Source: Gemmataceae bacterium (GTDB lineage Bacteria; Planctomycetota; Planctomycetia; Gemmatales; Gemmataceae). From it: a stretch of DNA of 64,000 nt. Position 1 is the first letter of the stretch. Each line of letters starts with the position of its first letter. The stretch lies in NCBI GenBank assembly GCA_028288765.1, contig JAQGHQ010000272.1, forward strand, positions 32,381 through 96,380, read 5' to 3'. The position numbers and the translations under genes are program-made. The notes beneath the pieces are model-generated. The model had not been told where the DNA came from, did not search any database, and saw nothing but the letters and a program-made list of their open reading frames with translations. Shown here in pieces: positions 17,479-26,797 of this stretch.

Positions 17479-20400
17479 ATGCGGGTAGCCGTTCGGAACT
17501 GGCTGATTCGCGGGCTGATCCTTACCGGGGTAGCGGCCCTCGTCGCCCTCGGGTGGGTCGCCAACTCGTGGGTCAGCCCGGAACGGGTTCGCGAGCAGGT
17601 CATCGCCAGCCTGAACGAACAATTCGAAGGGGTCGAGGTCCACGTCGGGTCGGCCCGGATGCGGATTCTCGGCGGGATCGCGGTCAAAGACCTCAAGTTG
17701 ATCCGCCGCGGGGCCGCGCCCGACCAGCCCTTCTTCCACGCCCCGGCCGCGGTCCTGTACCACGACAAGGAACAGCTGAACCGCGGCCGGCTGGTCATCC
17801 GGAAGGTCGAGCTTGAGAACCCGGAAGTCCACCTCGACCGGACGCCGGACGGGCAGTGGAACCTGGGCGAGGTGCTCCGGCCCGGGCCGGCCGACCGCCC
17901 GGTCCCGACCTTCTCCGCCAAGGGGGCGACGCTCACCCTCACCGACCACGGCCCGGACGCCCTGCCCGCCCTCCGGCTGACCGACGCCCGGTTCACCCTG
18001 ATGAACGACCCGCTCCCGGTCCTCACCCTCACGGCCGAGGCGAGTGCCCAGGGGTACGGCCCGGTCCAGGTCCGGGCCCGGCTCAACCGCATCACCCGGC
18101 AGGCATCCGTCTGGCTGGAACTCCCCGAGTTCCCGCTCGGCGAGGCGGCCGCGGTCGCGACCGAACGATTCGCCCCGGCCCTCGGCGGGCACCCCGGTAA
18201 GCTGACCGCGACCGCCGCCGTGAAGGCCGAACTGACGTACTCTCCGGAGTCGAGCCCGACGTGGCGGTACGACGTCCGGCTGGAGATGAGCGGCGGCCGG
18301 CTCGACCACCCGGACCTGCCCTGGCCGGTCGAGAAGATCGCGGCCAAACTCCGGTACGTCGACGGGCGGGTGAGGGTGGAGGAGGCCACGGCCAGGGTCG
18401 GCCCGGCCCAGGTCCGGGTGTCGCTGGAGACGCGGGCCGACCGGGGGCCGGAGCCGGGCGGCGCGGGCCAGAAGACGGCCCTCGGCCCGCCGCCGGCCGC
18501 CCCCGGGCGGGCCGCGCCGCCCGACCCGGACGCGTTCGCCCGCGTCGAGGACCGGGTGCAGCGGCTCGACGTGACGGTGTCCGGGGTGCCGCTCGACGAC
18601 GCGCTGTTCGCCCGGCTCGGCGAGGCCGGGGCGAAGGCCAAGCGGGTGCTCTCCCCGACCGGGACGGCGGAGGTGGTGTACAAGTTTGCCCGCGAGGCAA
18701 CCGGGTGGAAGCGGGAGTTCGAAGTCCGCCCGCAGGCGGCCGGGGTGACCTACGAGAAGTTCCGGTACCCGGTGGCCGAGGTCCAGGGGTCGGTCCGCCG
18801 GACGGTCACCCACGCCGGCGGGGCGAACACCCTGATCGACCTCCGGGGGAAGGTGGCCGGCCAGTCGGTCACCTTGAAGGGCCAGCTCTACGGGGACGGG
18901 CCGGACCCGGCGGTGAACCTGCGGGTGGCCGGAACGAACGTCCCGCTCGACGACGCACTGATCGCCGCGTTCCCGGGCAAGTACCCGGAGCTGATCCGCC
19001 AGTTCCGGGCGACCGGCCGCGCCGACTTCGTCGCCGAGATCGTGCGCCGCCCCGGGGCGGACCACTTCGAGAACGAGTTCCGGGTCGAGATCCGGGACGC
19101 GACGGTGAAGTACACCCAGTTCCCGTACCTGTTCGAGAAGGTGAAGGGGCGGGTGATCGTCCGGGTGACCGCGCCGGCCACCCAGTCGGGGGAGCCGGCC
19201 CCGGACCGAGACGAGATCATCCTGGACGGGTTCACCGGGGCCCACGGCGGGGCGACCGTCTGGCTGCACGGGTCGAAGCGGCCGGTCCCCGGGAGCCGCG
19301 ACCGGAAGCTGGTGCTGCAGATCGGCGGGAATGGGTGCCCGGTCGACGCCGATCTCAAGTCCGCCCTTGCCGCCCTCAAGCTCGACGACATCTGGTCCTC
19401 GTTCTCCCCCCGCGGCAGCCTGACATTCGCGGCGGACGTCGAAATCCTCGACCGGGCGGCGCCCCCCGCCCGCCCGGACGACGAGCCGCCGTTCAACAAG
19501 GCGGCGGACCTCAAGCTGACGTTCAACTTCTACGGCCCGACCGTCACCCCGGCGTTCTTCCCGTATGAACTGACCGACCTGTCCGGATGGCTGGAGTACA
19601 AGAGCGGGCGGGTGGACCTGGCGCATCTCGCCGGCCGGCACGGCGAGTCCCGGCTCAAGCTGACCGCGGGCGAGGTCCGGTTCTACCCGGACGGGGTGGT
19701 GTGGGCGAACCTGGGGGGGCTGGAGATCAAACCGCTGGTCGCCGACCCCGCGCTGCTGGGGGCGTTCCCGGCCAAACTGCGTGCGGCGGCCGGGGAGGTG
19801 AAGCTGAAAGGCGGGGCGGACCTGACCGTGAAGCATCTGGTCGTGCTCACCCCGCCGCCGGCCTCCCTCCCGCCACCCGAACCGCTCCCGATCGCCCCGG
19901 CGGCCGGAAATTCCTTCCCCGGCACCTCCCTTGAACAGGGAGGTGGACAAACCCCTGGCGCATCTTCTCCCCCTTCCTTTTTTGGAACGGGTATCGGGGG
20001 GCCAGATCCGTCCGTCACCGCCCGCGGACAGGCTCCGGTCGCGGCAGCCCCGCCGCGCCCGTTCCCGGTCGCGGTCCCGCCGCAAACCCTGCCCACCGCG
20101 TCCCGGCCGGACCCGGTCGTGTACTGGGACGCGGAGCTGAATCTGGGCGGGGCGTCGCTCGAGATCGGGGTGCCGTGGGAGAGCGTATTCGGGCGGGTCG
20201 GCTGTCGCGGGCGGTACGAGGGCACACACCTCGGGCTCGTGCTGGGGAACGTCTACCTGGACCAGGCGACGGTCGCCCGGCAGCCGGTGACCGTGGTGAA
20301 GGCCCACGTCCGGGCCGCCCCCCAGCAGCCGGACCCGGCCCGGCCGGGGCAGTTCCTCCCCCCCGTACTGCTGTTCACCGACGTGTCCGGGGCCCTGTTT

Positions 20401-21060
20401 CACGGGGTGGTCGGCGGGGCAGCCCGGGTTGTGCTTGCCGACCCGGTCGGGTATGGGCTGTGGGTCACCGCCACGGACGTTCAGCTGGAGGAGGTCGCCC
20501 GGCACTACAAGGTGGGGTCCGACGCCGACCTGAAGGGCGTGGCCCAGGCCCAGTTGTGGCTGTACAACCGGCAGGACCCGCGGACCGGGCAGTGGTCGGT
20601 CGAGGGGTCGGGAAAGGTCGACGTCCCGGCCGGGCGGATGTACAACCTGCCGGTCCTGCTCGACCTGGTGAAGGTGCTCAAGCTCCAGACCCCGGACAAG
20701 ACCGCGTTCGAGGAGGCCCACGCGACCTTCCGGATCCAGGGCGACCGGGTCAAGGTGGACCAGCTCGACCTGATCGGGAAGGCGGTGTGCGTCGGCGGGA
20801 CGGGGGAGGTGGACAGCTCCGGGGAGTACATCCGGTTCGAGTTCTACATGCTCGGGTCCGAGATCCTCGCCAGGCTGGTGAACACCCCGGTCGGGGACCT
20901 GAGTGCGTTCCTGAGCCGGAACCTGTTCGTCAAGATCAAGCTGACCCGGGAGAACGGCGTGCTGAAGTACAAGCCGGAGCCGGTCCCCGCGGTCACCGAG
21001 CCGGTGAAGGCGATCACCGACCGGCTCCGGAGCCGCGCGGCGAAGATGATGGGGAAGTGA
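17479..21060 (+). CDS. AsmA-like envelope protein
   Basis: A 1193-residue protein with one N-terminal membrane anchor (about 10-30) and a long periplasmic part rich in beta strands. The N-terminal block (VREQVIASLNEQFEGVEVHVGSARMRILGGIAVKDLKL) and repeated strand patterns match AsmA/TamB/YhdP-type proteins, which form grooves that move lipids between membranes. Residues about 790-875 are a Pro-rich low-complexity insertion that contains a DNA hairpin (19923-19945) resembling intergenic repeats. The C-terminal block (GKVDVPAGRMYNLPVLLDLVKVLKL) is AsmA C-domain-like. It is followed by an LptF/G-type permease, which supports a role in envelope lipid transport. Confidence 0.85.
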   Translation: MRVAVRNWLIRGLILTGVAALVALGWVANSWVSPERVREQVIASLNEQFEGVEVHVGSARMRILGGIAVKDLKLIRRGAAPDQPFFHAPAAVLYHDKEQLNRGRLVIRKVELENPEVHLDRTPDGQWNLGEVLRPGPADRPVPTFSAKGATLTLTDHGPDALPALRLTDARFTLMNDPLPVLTLTAEASAQGYGPVQVRARLNRITRQASVWLELPEFPLGEAAAVATERFAPALGGHPGKLTATAAVKAELTYSPESSPTWRYDVRLEMSGGRLDHPDLPWPVEKIAAKLRYVDGRVRVEEATARVGPAQVRVSLETRADRGPEPGGAGQKTALGPPPAAPGRAAPPDPDAFARVEDRVQRLDVTVSGVPLDDALFARLGEAGAKAKRVLSPTGTAEVVYKFAREATGWKREFEVRPQAAGVTYEKFRYPVAEVQGSVRRTVTHAGGANTLIDLRGKVAGQSVTLKGQLYGDGPDPAVNLRVAGTNVPLDDALIAAFPGKYPELIRQFRATGRADFVAEIVRRPGADHFENEFRVEIRDATVKYTQFPYLFEKVKGRVIVRVTAPATQSGEPAPDRDEIILDGFTGAHGGATVWLHGSKRPVPGSRDRKLVLQIGGNGCPVDADLKSALAALKLDDIWSSFSPRGSLTFAADVEILDRAAPPARPDDEPPFNKAADLKLTFNFYGPTVTPAFFPYELTDLSGWLEYKSGRVDLAHLAGRHGESRLKLTAGEVRFYPDGVVWANLGGLEIKPLVADPALLGAFPAKLRAAAGEVKLKGGADLTVKHLVVLTPPPASLPPPEPLPIAPAAGNSFPGTSLEQGGGQTPGASSPPSFFGTGIGGPDPSVTARGQAPVAAAPPRPFPVAVPPQTLPTASRPDPVVYWDAELNLGGASLEIGVPWESVFGRVGCRGRYEGTHLGLVLGNVYLDQATVARQPVTVVKAHVRAAPQQPDPARPGQFLPPVLLFTDVSGALFHGVVGGAARVVLADPVGYGLWVTATDVQLEEVARHYKVGSDADLKGVAQAQLWLYNRQDPRTGQWSVEGSGKVDVPAGRMYNLPVLLDLVKVLKLQTPDKTAFEEAHATFRIQGDRVKVDQLDLIGKAVCVGGTGEVDSSGEYIRFEFYMLGSEILARLVNTPVGDLSAFLSRNLFVKIKLTRENGVLKYKPEPVPAVTEPVKAITDRLRSRAAKMMGK
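19923..19945. repeat. hairpin inside the AsmA-like coding sequence
   Basis: Perfect 9-bp stem (19923-19931 with 19937-19945, CACCTCCCT / AGGGAGGTG), loop TGAAC, within the low-complexity insertion. The surrounding 80 bases are less GC-biased at third positions than the flanking gene, as if a repeat element had been captured in frame. Confidence 0.5.
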
Positions 21061-21068
21061 GTCGTCCG

Positions 21069-21191
21069 ATTGCGGAGTGCGGATTTCGGATTGTGGATTA
21101 AAAACCCGGCCAAATCCGGGCCTCTTTGCCCACCGGGAGAATGCGAGCCCGGCTGTTTTCATGCCGCAATCCGAAATCCGCAAGCCGAAAT
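21069..21191. repeat. inverted repeat between AsmA-like and LptF genes
   Basis: Arms 21069-21096 and 21164-21191 pair over 28 positions with a few mismatches (shared core GCGGATTTCGGATTG). It fills the 144-base gap between two co-directional genes and ends 13 bases before the permease start codon. Confidence 0.6.
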
Positions 21192-21204
21192 CAGAGGGCG
21201 GGTC

Positions 21205-22452
21205 ATGCTGTTCGGCAGTACCCTGAACCGGACGATCTTCTCGGAGCTGGTGAAGGTCTTCCTGATGGCGCTCGGGGCCCTGACCGGGCTGTTCCTACTG
21301 GCCGGACTGATCCAGCAGGCGAGCCAGCTCGGCCTGTCCCCGATGCAGGTGCTGACGGTCATCCCGCTGTTCGTCCCGAGCACCCTCCCGTACACGATCC
21401 CGGCCACCACCCTGTTCGCGTCGTGCGTCGTATACGGCCGGCTGGCCCACGACAACGAGGTGGTCGCGGTCAAGGCCGCCGGGGTCCACCTGTTCACGAT
21501 CCTGAAGCCGGCCCTGGCCCTGGGGGTCGCCACCACCGCGGTCACCGCCTGGCTGTACTACTCGGTCATCCCGGAGACCCAGCAGCAGTTCCAGCGCGAG
21601 ATCCTGAAAGACCCGGAAGAGATGATGTACAACCAGCTCCGCCGGGAGCGGTGCTTCAAACCCACGAACTTCCCGTACGCCATCTACGTCCGGGACGTGC
21701 AGGGCCGGCGGCTCCTGGACATGGTGTTGAAGCAGCGGGCGAAGGCGCGGAACCCGCAGAGCGGGGCCGAGGTGATGACCGGGACCGGGTACGAGACCGT
21801 CCTCTGGACCCGGGAGGCCCGGCTCCGGATCGACGTCGCCGAGGGCAAACTGTACATCGACCCGGACCGGTTCGTGATCTACAACCACAACACCCACGGG
21901 GTCAGCCAGCGGACCGGCCCGCTCCAGCTCGACCTCCCCGACGCCCTGACCGCGGCCGAGGGGCGGAACCGGCCGATGTCCCTGCCCTGGGACGGCCTCG
22001 GCCCGCGGATCGTGGAGCTGGAACAGGACCGGGCGGACAAGGAGGCCAAGCGGGCGGACGCCTGGGAGAAGACGGCCCGGCTCCCGGAGAGCGACTTCAA
22101 GCGGACCGCCCAGGCGCAGCAGGACGGGCACTACAAGGCCCAGATCGAGAACGTGACCCGGATGATCCGGAACGTCGAGGCCGAGTACTACATGCGGCCG
22201 GCGCTGGCGGCCGGGTGCCTGGTGTTCGCGCTGATCGGGTGCCCGGTCGGGATCTGGGCGAACCGGGCCGACTACCTGAGCACGTTCGTGATCTGCTTCC
22301 TGCCGTCGATGTTCGTGTACTACCCGCTCCTGTTGGCCGGGTCGAACATGGGGAAGGACGGGAAGCTGCCGCTGGGGCTGGGGTGCTGGGCGGCGAACAT
22401 CGTGGTCGGCGCCGCCGGCCTGGTCCTGACGTGGCGGCTGCTGCGGCGGTGA
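21205..22452 (+). CDS. LptF/LptG-family permease
   Basis: A 415-residue permease. It begins LFGSTLNRTIFSELVKVFLMALGALTGLFLLAGLIQQ, the typical first helix of YjgP/YjgQ proteins. Two more N-terminal helices, a large periplasmic domain (about 120-300, jelly-roll-like in the family) and three C-terminal helices follow. LptF and LptG form the membrane part of the LPS exporter together with the ATPase LptB; neither a partner permease nor LptB is in the window. AGAGGGCGG precedes the ATG. The pairing with an AsmA-like protein suggests joint work in outer-membrane lipid delivery. Confidence 0.9.
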   Translation: MLFGSTLNRTIFSELVKVFLMALGALTGLFLLAGLIQQASQLGLSPMQVLTVIPLFVPSTLPYTIPATTLFASCVVYGRLAHDNEVVAVKAAGVHLFTILKPALALGVATTAVTAWLYYSVIPETQQQFQREILKDPEEMMYNQLRRERCFKPTNFPYAIYVRDVQGRRLLDMVLKQRAKARNPQSGAEVMTGTGYETVLWTREARLRIDVAEGKLYIDPDRFVIYNHNTHGVSQRTGPLQLDLPDALTAAEGRNRPMSLPWDGLGPRIVELEQDRADKEAKRADAWEKTARLPESDFKRTAQAQQDGHYKAQIENVTRMIRNVEAEYYMRPALAAGCLVFALIGCPVGIWANRADYLSTFVICFLPSMFVYYPLLLAGSNMGKDGKLPLGLGCWAANIVVGAAGLVLTWRLLRR

Positions 22453-22487
22453 CCGGATACCCCACTCGGGCAGCCCGACCGAACAGC

Positions 22488-22558
22488 CGTAGGGCCGGCT
22501 GTGCCGGCCTCTTCGGATCGACATCCCGGGGGCCGCGGCCGGCACAGCCGGCCCTACG
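22488..22558. terminator. perfect inverted repeat between convergent genes
   Basis: Arms 22488-22509 and 22537-22558 are perfectly complementary over 22 bp. The position between the end of the permease gene (+) and the end of the small membrane gene (-) suggests a bidirectional terminator. No T tract is seen. Confidence 0.5.
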
Positions 22559-22623
22559 AGATCGCTGACCGGCCTCTTTGCACCCGGAGCTGGTCGCTTC
22601 AGAATTGGTACCGACTGGTCCGG

Positions 22624-22815
22624 CTACTTCGGCCGCGGGCCGCGGCCGTACCGGCGGGACCGTTCCTCGTCCTCCCGCCGCAGGTCCCGACGGACCTTCA
22701 GCACGTACAGGCCGACCGCCAACCCGACGACGACGAAGAACCCGACAAAGCCCAGGGCGATCGGGTCCCCGTCCGCCAGCTGCTCGAGGAATCTGGAGAT
22801 CGCCCGGCCCCGCAT
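22624..22815 (-). CDS. small single-pass membrane protein
   Basis: A 63-residue protein with one hydrophobic helix (about 20-40, ALGFVGFFVVVGLAVGLYVLKV) followed by a charged Arg/Asp/Glu tail. The ATG at 22815 has GAGGGCACGTC upstream; an ATG ten codons earlier at 22845 would overlap the Sua5 stop region. It follows the Sua5 gene by 34 bases and is probably co-transcribed. Function unknown. Confidence 0.6.
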   Translation of the reverse strand: MRGRAISRFLEQLADGDPIALGFVGFFVVVGLAVGLYVLKVRRDLRREDEERSRRYGRGPRPK

Positions 22816-22849
22816 GACGTGCCCTCGTCGGGTTGGTGGCCGCACGACT

Positions 22850-23833
22850 CTACCGCCCCGCCGCGGCCCGCGTCAACCGGTCCCGGATCGCCGCCCAGGC
22901 GGGGGTGTCGGGGGGCAGTTCGACGACGATCCGGTCGTACCGCCCGTCGTCCAGGGCGTGTAACACCGCGTACAGGTCCGCGGCGTAGACCGCAGGGTCT
23001 TCGGCCATCGGTCGGTAGTCGAACCGAAGGTCGAACCCGACCGAGATCACGCGGAGGCCCGACCGCCTGAACTCGGCATGCACCCGGTCCGCGTCGGCCG
23101 CACCGGCCGCCAGGACTACCGGCGTTTGCGGGCAGTAGTGTTTCTCCATCCGGCCGGGGGACCGGGCCACCCCTTCTCCCGCCGCCCCGGCCTCCACGTG
23201 TCCGACGACCTCTTCGAGCATCGGCACCGTGATCGGCCCCGGCCGCAGGAGCCGGGCGCCGCCGCCGGTCACGTCGACGACCGTGGACTCGATCCCGCCC
23301 GGGCACGGCCCGCCGTCCAACACAAGTTCCACCCGGCCGTTCAATCCTTTGAGAACGTGTTCCGCCCGCGTCGGGGAGAGCTCCGTGCTCCGGTTCGCGC
23401 TCGGGGCCGCGACCGGTACGCCCGCCGCCCGGATGAGCGCCCGGGCGACCGGATGGGCCGGGCACCGGACCGCGACCGTCGGCCCACCCGCGGTCACCGC
23501 GGCGGGAACTTCCGGTCGTTTCGGCACGACTAACGTGAGCGGGCCGGGCCAGAACCGCTCGGCCAACTCGGCCGCTATCGCCGGCCAGGCCGCGGCAACG
23601 TTTAAAACTTGACCCGGGTCCGCGACGTGGACGATGACCGGGTTCGTCGCCGGGCGGCCTTTCGCCCCGAAGATGCGGCCGACCGCGGCCGGGTCGAGCG
23701 CGTTCGCCCCGAGCCCGTACACGGTTTCCGTCGGGAACGCGACCAACCCGCCGGCCCGGATCACGTCCCCCGCCCGGCCGATCGCCCCGGGGTCCGGGTG
23801 GGAGGGGTCGACCGATAGAACGAGGGTGTTCAT
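22850..23833 (-). CDS. L-threonylcarbamoyladenylate synthase (Sua5/TsaC)
   Basis: A 327-residue Sua5-type enzyme that makes threonylcarbamoyl-AMP from threonine, bicarbonate and ATP for the t6A37 modification of tRNAs. The YrdC domain shows VAFPTETVYGLGANA, the KR...SAN signature (VPKRPEVP, VAAPSANRS), and GGIESTVVDV. A C-terminal Sua5 domain (about 220-327) follows, so this is the longer Sua5 form rather than TsaC alone. The start at 23833 gives the standard family N-terminus; upstream in-frame sequence is repeat DNA and unlikely to be translated. Confidence 0.95.
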   Translation of the reverse strand: MNTLVLSVDPSHPDPGAIGRAGDVIRAGGLVAFPTETVYGLGANALDPAAVGRIFGAKGRPATNPVIVHVADPGQVLNVAAAWPAIAAELAERFWPGPLTLVVPKRPEVPAAVTAGGPTVAVRCPAHPVARALIRAAGVPVAAPSANRSTELSPTRAEHVLKGLNGRVELVLDGGPCPGGIESTVVDVTGGGARLLRPGPITVPMLEEVVGHVEAGAAGEGVARSPGRMEKHYCPQTPVVLAAGAADADRVHAEFRRSGLRVISVGFDLRFDYRPMAEDPAVYAADLYAVLHALDDGRYDRIVVELPPDTPAWAAIRDRLTRAAAGR

Positions 23834-23944
23834 CAGAAACCCTTCCCCCCGAGTTCTCCCGGGGGCGGGAATGCCTGCGGCCCGCGGCATCTCGCCGTTC
23901 GAGGTAAGGCAGGTGGCAGGAGAAAACCGACCCGGCCAGAGGCT

Positions 23945-24024
23945 GGGTGCCACGGGCGGCTTGTTGTCCGCCCGTGTGGTCTGCCCTCCCGAGCACACGG
24001 GCGGACAAGCCGCCCGTGGCACCC
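23945..24024. repeat. long inverted repeat upstream of Sua5 and the TPR gene
   Basis: Arms 23945-23978 and 23994-24024 match over 31 positions with one three-base bulge (core CACGGGCGGCTTGTCCGCCC). It lies between divergent genes. A related CACGGGCGG...CCGCCCGTG hairpin is at 34956-34979. Confidence 0.6.
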
Positions 24025-24178
24025 ACAGACGGGTCATTCATTTCCTACCACGTGCCTAAGAAGACCCGGATGCGGAGGTTCACACCCCCCATTCGTTCCG
24101 CCGGTGAGTAGGATGTGATACAACCATATGGTACGTCGTCCGCACGCGCCGCGACTCCCCCGAGGAGACGGATCCGTC

Positions 24179-25648
24179 ATGTCCGACCCGACCCCGACCC
24201 TTCCGACCCCGACGGCGGAGCAGAAGCGGATCGCCCTGGACAGCTTCAACCGGGCGAAGGAGGCGATCCCGTCCGGGAACCTGGACTACGCGATCGCCCT
24301 CCTGCTCACCTGCTGCCGGCTGGACCCGGCGAACTTCCACTACCGCCAGACCCTCCGCAAGACCCAGAAGGACAAGTACGGGAGCAACCTCCGGGGGAGC
24401 CGGTTCGCGTTCTTCTCGACCCCCCGGTGGAAGGCGAAGGTGAAGGCCGCGAAGCGGGGCCGGGACTACCTCCGGGTGCTCGAGACCGCCGAGCAGGTGC
24501 TCTACCGCAACCCGTGGGACCTGGGCACCCAGATGGACATGGCCGAGGCGTTCGACGCCCTCGGGCTCGGCGACCTCGCCGTCTTCTCCCTCGACCAGGC
24601 CCGGCAGAAGTACCCCAAGGACGCCACCCTCAACCGGGCCCTCGCCCGGCTGTTCGAGAAGCGGGGCGATTACCAGAAGGCGATCGTCCTCTGGCAGCTG
24701 GTGAAGGAGAAGAACCCGGCGGACGTGGAGGCCGCCCACAAGGCCAAGGACCTGGCGGCGAGCGAGACGATCCAGAAGGGGCAGTACGAGGAGGCCGCGT
24801 CCGGGACGAAGGAATCGCCTGTCCTCAGCCGGATCGAGTCCCGGGCGGTCGGGCAGCAGGACAAACTGGCCCGGGACGTCGACCCGGTCCGCAAGCGGAT
24901 CGAGGCCGACCCCACCGAGCCGTCGCTCTACATCCAGCTGGCGAACGTGTACCGCAAGCACGGCCAGGACGACCGGGCCCGGGCCGCCCTCCAGCAGGGG
25001 CTGGGGCCGACCGGGAACGCCTTCCAGCTCCAGCTCGCCCTGATGGAACTCGACATCGTCCCGGTCCGCAAAAACCTCGACCTGACCGAGGGCAAGCTCC
25101 GCGCCCTGAAGGACAAAACTCGCAAGGCCGACGCCGACGGCGCCGACACCGACGAGGACGAGGAGCCGTTGTCGGAGGAGGAGCTGATCAAGTTCCGGTT
25201 GAAGCTGTTGAAGGAGATCAACAGCCGGGAGATCGACGTCTTCCGGGTCCGGGCGGATCGGTTCCCGAACGAGACCAGTCACCGGCTCGAACTCGGCGTG
25301 AGGCTGCTCAAGGCGGACCTGGCCGAGGAGGCGATTACCGAGCTGCAACAGGTCCGGCGGGACGAACGGTTAAAGTGGAAGGCCGGGTTGTACCTCGGGC
25401 TGTGTTTCCGGAAGCGGAACAACTGGCGGCTGGCCCAGCGGAACTTCGAGGAATCGCTCGCCGCGTTGCCGCCGGGCGAGGAGGGCGGGAAAAAGGAACT
25501 GCTGTACCAGCTCGCCACCGGCTCGGCCGACAACGGCGACCTCCCCCGGGCGATCGACCTCGGGCACGAACTCGCCAACATGGACTACACCTTCAAAGGC
25601 ATCGGCAAGCTGCTCGAGGAGTGGAACGACCGGCTGCAAAATGCGTGA
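24179..25648 (+). CDS. TPR-repeat protein
   Basis: A 489-residue, highly charged, soluble protein built from helical pairs that resemble tetratricopeptide repeats (FNRAKEAIPSGNLDYAIALLLTCCRLDP; NPWDLGTQMDMAEAFDALGLGDLAVFSLDQAR; RALARLFEKRGDYQKAIVLWQLVKE; LYIQLANVYRKHGQDDRARAALQQGL). A stretch near 325-345 is very Asp/Glu/Lys-rich. TPR proteins act as scaffolds, and the partner is unknown. CGAGGAGACGG precedes the chosen ATG; an in-frame ATG at 24128 would add a basic N-terminus that looks unlike coding sequence. Confidence 0.85.
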   Translation: MSDPTPTLPTPTAEQKRIALDSFNRAKEAIPSGNLDYAIALLLTCCRLDPANFHYRQTLRKTQKDKYGSNLRGSRFAFFSTPRWKAKVKAAKRGRDYLRVLETAEQVLYRNPWDLGTQMDMAEAFDALGLGDLAVFSLDQARQKYPKDATLNRALARLFEKRGDYQKAIVLWQLVKEKNPADVEAAHKAKDLAASETIQKGQYEEAASGTKESPVLSRIESRAVGQQDKLARDVDPVRKRIEADPTEPSLYIQLANVYRKHGQDDRARAALQQGLGPTGNAFQLQLALMELDIVPVRKNLDLTEGKLRALKDKTRKADADGADTDEDEEPLSEEELIKFRLKLLKEINSREIDVFRVRADRFPNETSHRLELGVRLLKADLAEEAITELQQVRRDERLKWKAGLYLGLCFRKRNNWRLAQRNFEESLAALPPGEEGGKKELLYQLATGSADNGDLPRAIDLGHELANMDYTFKGIGKLLEEWNDRLQNA

Positions 25649-25733
25649 CGGAGCTCTCGACAGGTCATCAGGATGACCGGGATTCGATCCTGATCACTGG
25701 AAGCCTGTCCTCCCGTCTTCCCTATTCTTTCTA

Positions 25734-26060
25734 ATGGCCACGCACTCTATTCGACTCCGCGGGTCCTGGGAAGTCGCCTCCGCCGGCGGTCGAACCCGGT
25801 ACGCCCGGAAGTTCGGCCGGCCGCGGACTCTCGACCCGAACGAGCGGGTGTGGCTGGTGTGCGACTCGGTCTTCGGCCCGGCGGGGGTGTTCGTCAATGG
25901 CGAACGGGTCGGGACAGTCGAGGAACCCGGTCGGCCGTTCGCCGCCGAGATTACTCAGCTCCTGAACCCGCGGAACGAAGTCGTTTTCGACACTACTTCG
26001 GCCGACCCGCTCGGGGAAGTCGCCCTGGAGATTCGCCAGTCACCGGGGCGTCCGGGGTAG
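25734..26060 (+). CDS. small beta-sandwich protein of unknown function
   Basis: A 108-residue protein with a regular strand pattern (IRLRGSWEV, VWLVCDSVFGPAGVFVNGERVGTVEEPGRPFAAEITQLLNPRNEVVFD). It recalls the sugar-binding-like jelly-roll domain found at the N-terminus of glycoside hydrolases, where FVNG and a hydrophobic strand pair are typical. It is too short to be an enzyme. No clear ribosome site is seen before the ATG. The assignment is tentative. Confidence 0.55.
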   Translation: MATHSIRLRGSWEVASAGGRTRYARKFGRPRTLDPNERVWLVCDSVFGPAGVFVNGERVGTVEEPGRPFAAEITQLLNPRNEVVFDTTSADPLGEVALEIRQSPGRPG

Positions 26061-26797
26061 GCTGCCCGTCCAGCTTCAAGCCGACCAGCAGTTCCGTGCT
26101 TTATTGAGGCCTCGTTCGCCAGTGGCCAGGGGTTTCAACCGCGAGCCTTCCGACGGAACGGCCATTCGACGGGCATCTCCTCCCTCGACGTCAACACTCT
26201 TTTTGGGCGTACCGGCCGGGCTCGGGCGGGTGGTGTTGCCGCCAAATCACCGGGCGACCGGCAAGAGCCCGGGCGCGAGTCTCTATCTGAACAAATGTAT
26301 AGTTAATGAGTTAACGAGAGTTAACCACCTCCGGGTTGAGTCGTCCAAGGGATGCGCGCCGGTCGAAAAACCTGCAAATCTTAACCAATCTTAACCATTC
26401 GCCTTGATTATTTTGCCGGAAGACGTGTGTGGATCGGGGGTTCCGAAACCGTTTTCGGGGCGCGCGCAACACGTCTCGGGCGGGTGACTGTACGGCCCTG
26501 TTGGGACGGCACGACCGTCACCGACTTCTGGGTTAACGGGCCATCTGCTCGCGACCCCCGACCGGGCATGCCCAACTCTTGGCCCCCGGCCTCGATGTTT
26601 TCGCGATCAACCTCAAATTAAGGAGCTCATTCAGGTATGTTTTTCAGGTGTTGATCGAGATCCTGACCGAGGCTTGTCGCGGCGGCAAAACATAAGCTAC
26701 ACTTTGGTCTGCAGTCCCCATCTTTTCCCGACGGGTGACTGCGCATTTACCGATCGCCCGGACCGAGTAACATCCGCCCGGTCAAGGACTGCGTGCG
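26061..26797. other. AT-enriched intergenic block
   Basis: About 740 bases with no convincing gene and clearly lower GC than elsewhere. Around 26280-26420 there are several TTAACC motifs (a pair in direct repeat near 26379-26398) and an AAATGTATAGTTAATGAGTTAACG segment. A possible sigma70-type promoter (TTGTCG at 26674, TACACT at 26698, 18-base spacer) lies about 95 bases before the FHA gene. A regulatory RNA or a decayed insertion are both possible. Confidence 0.4.

Noticed and set aside
17224..21183. Long open frame antisense to the AsmA-like gene
   Set aside because: Same reason: composition is that of a shadow frame, and the sense strand encodes a recognisable protein.
26104..26394. Possible 96-residue gene in the AT-enriched block
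   Set aside because: No ribosome site and no regular secondary-structure pattern; content looks non-coding.
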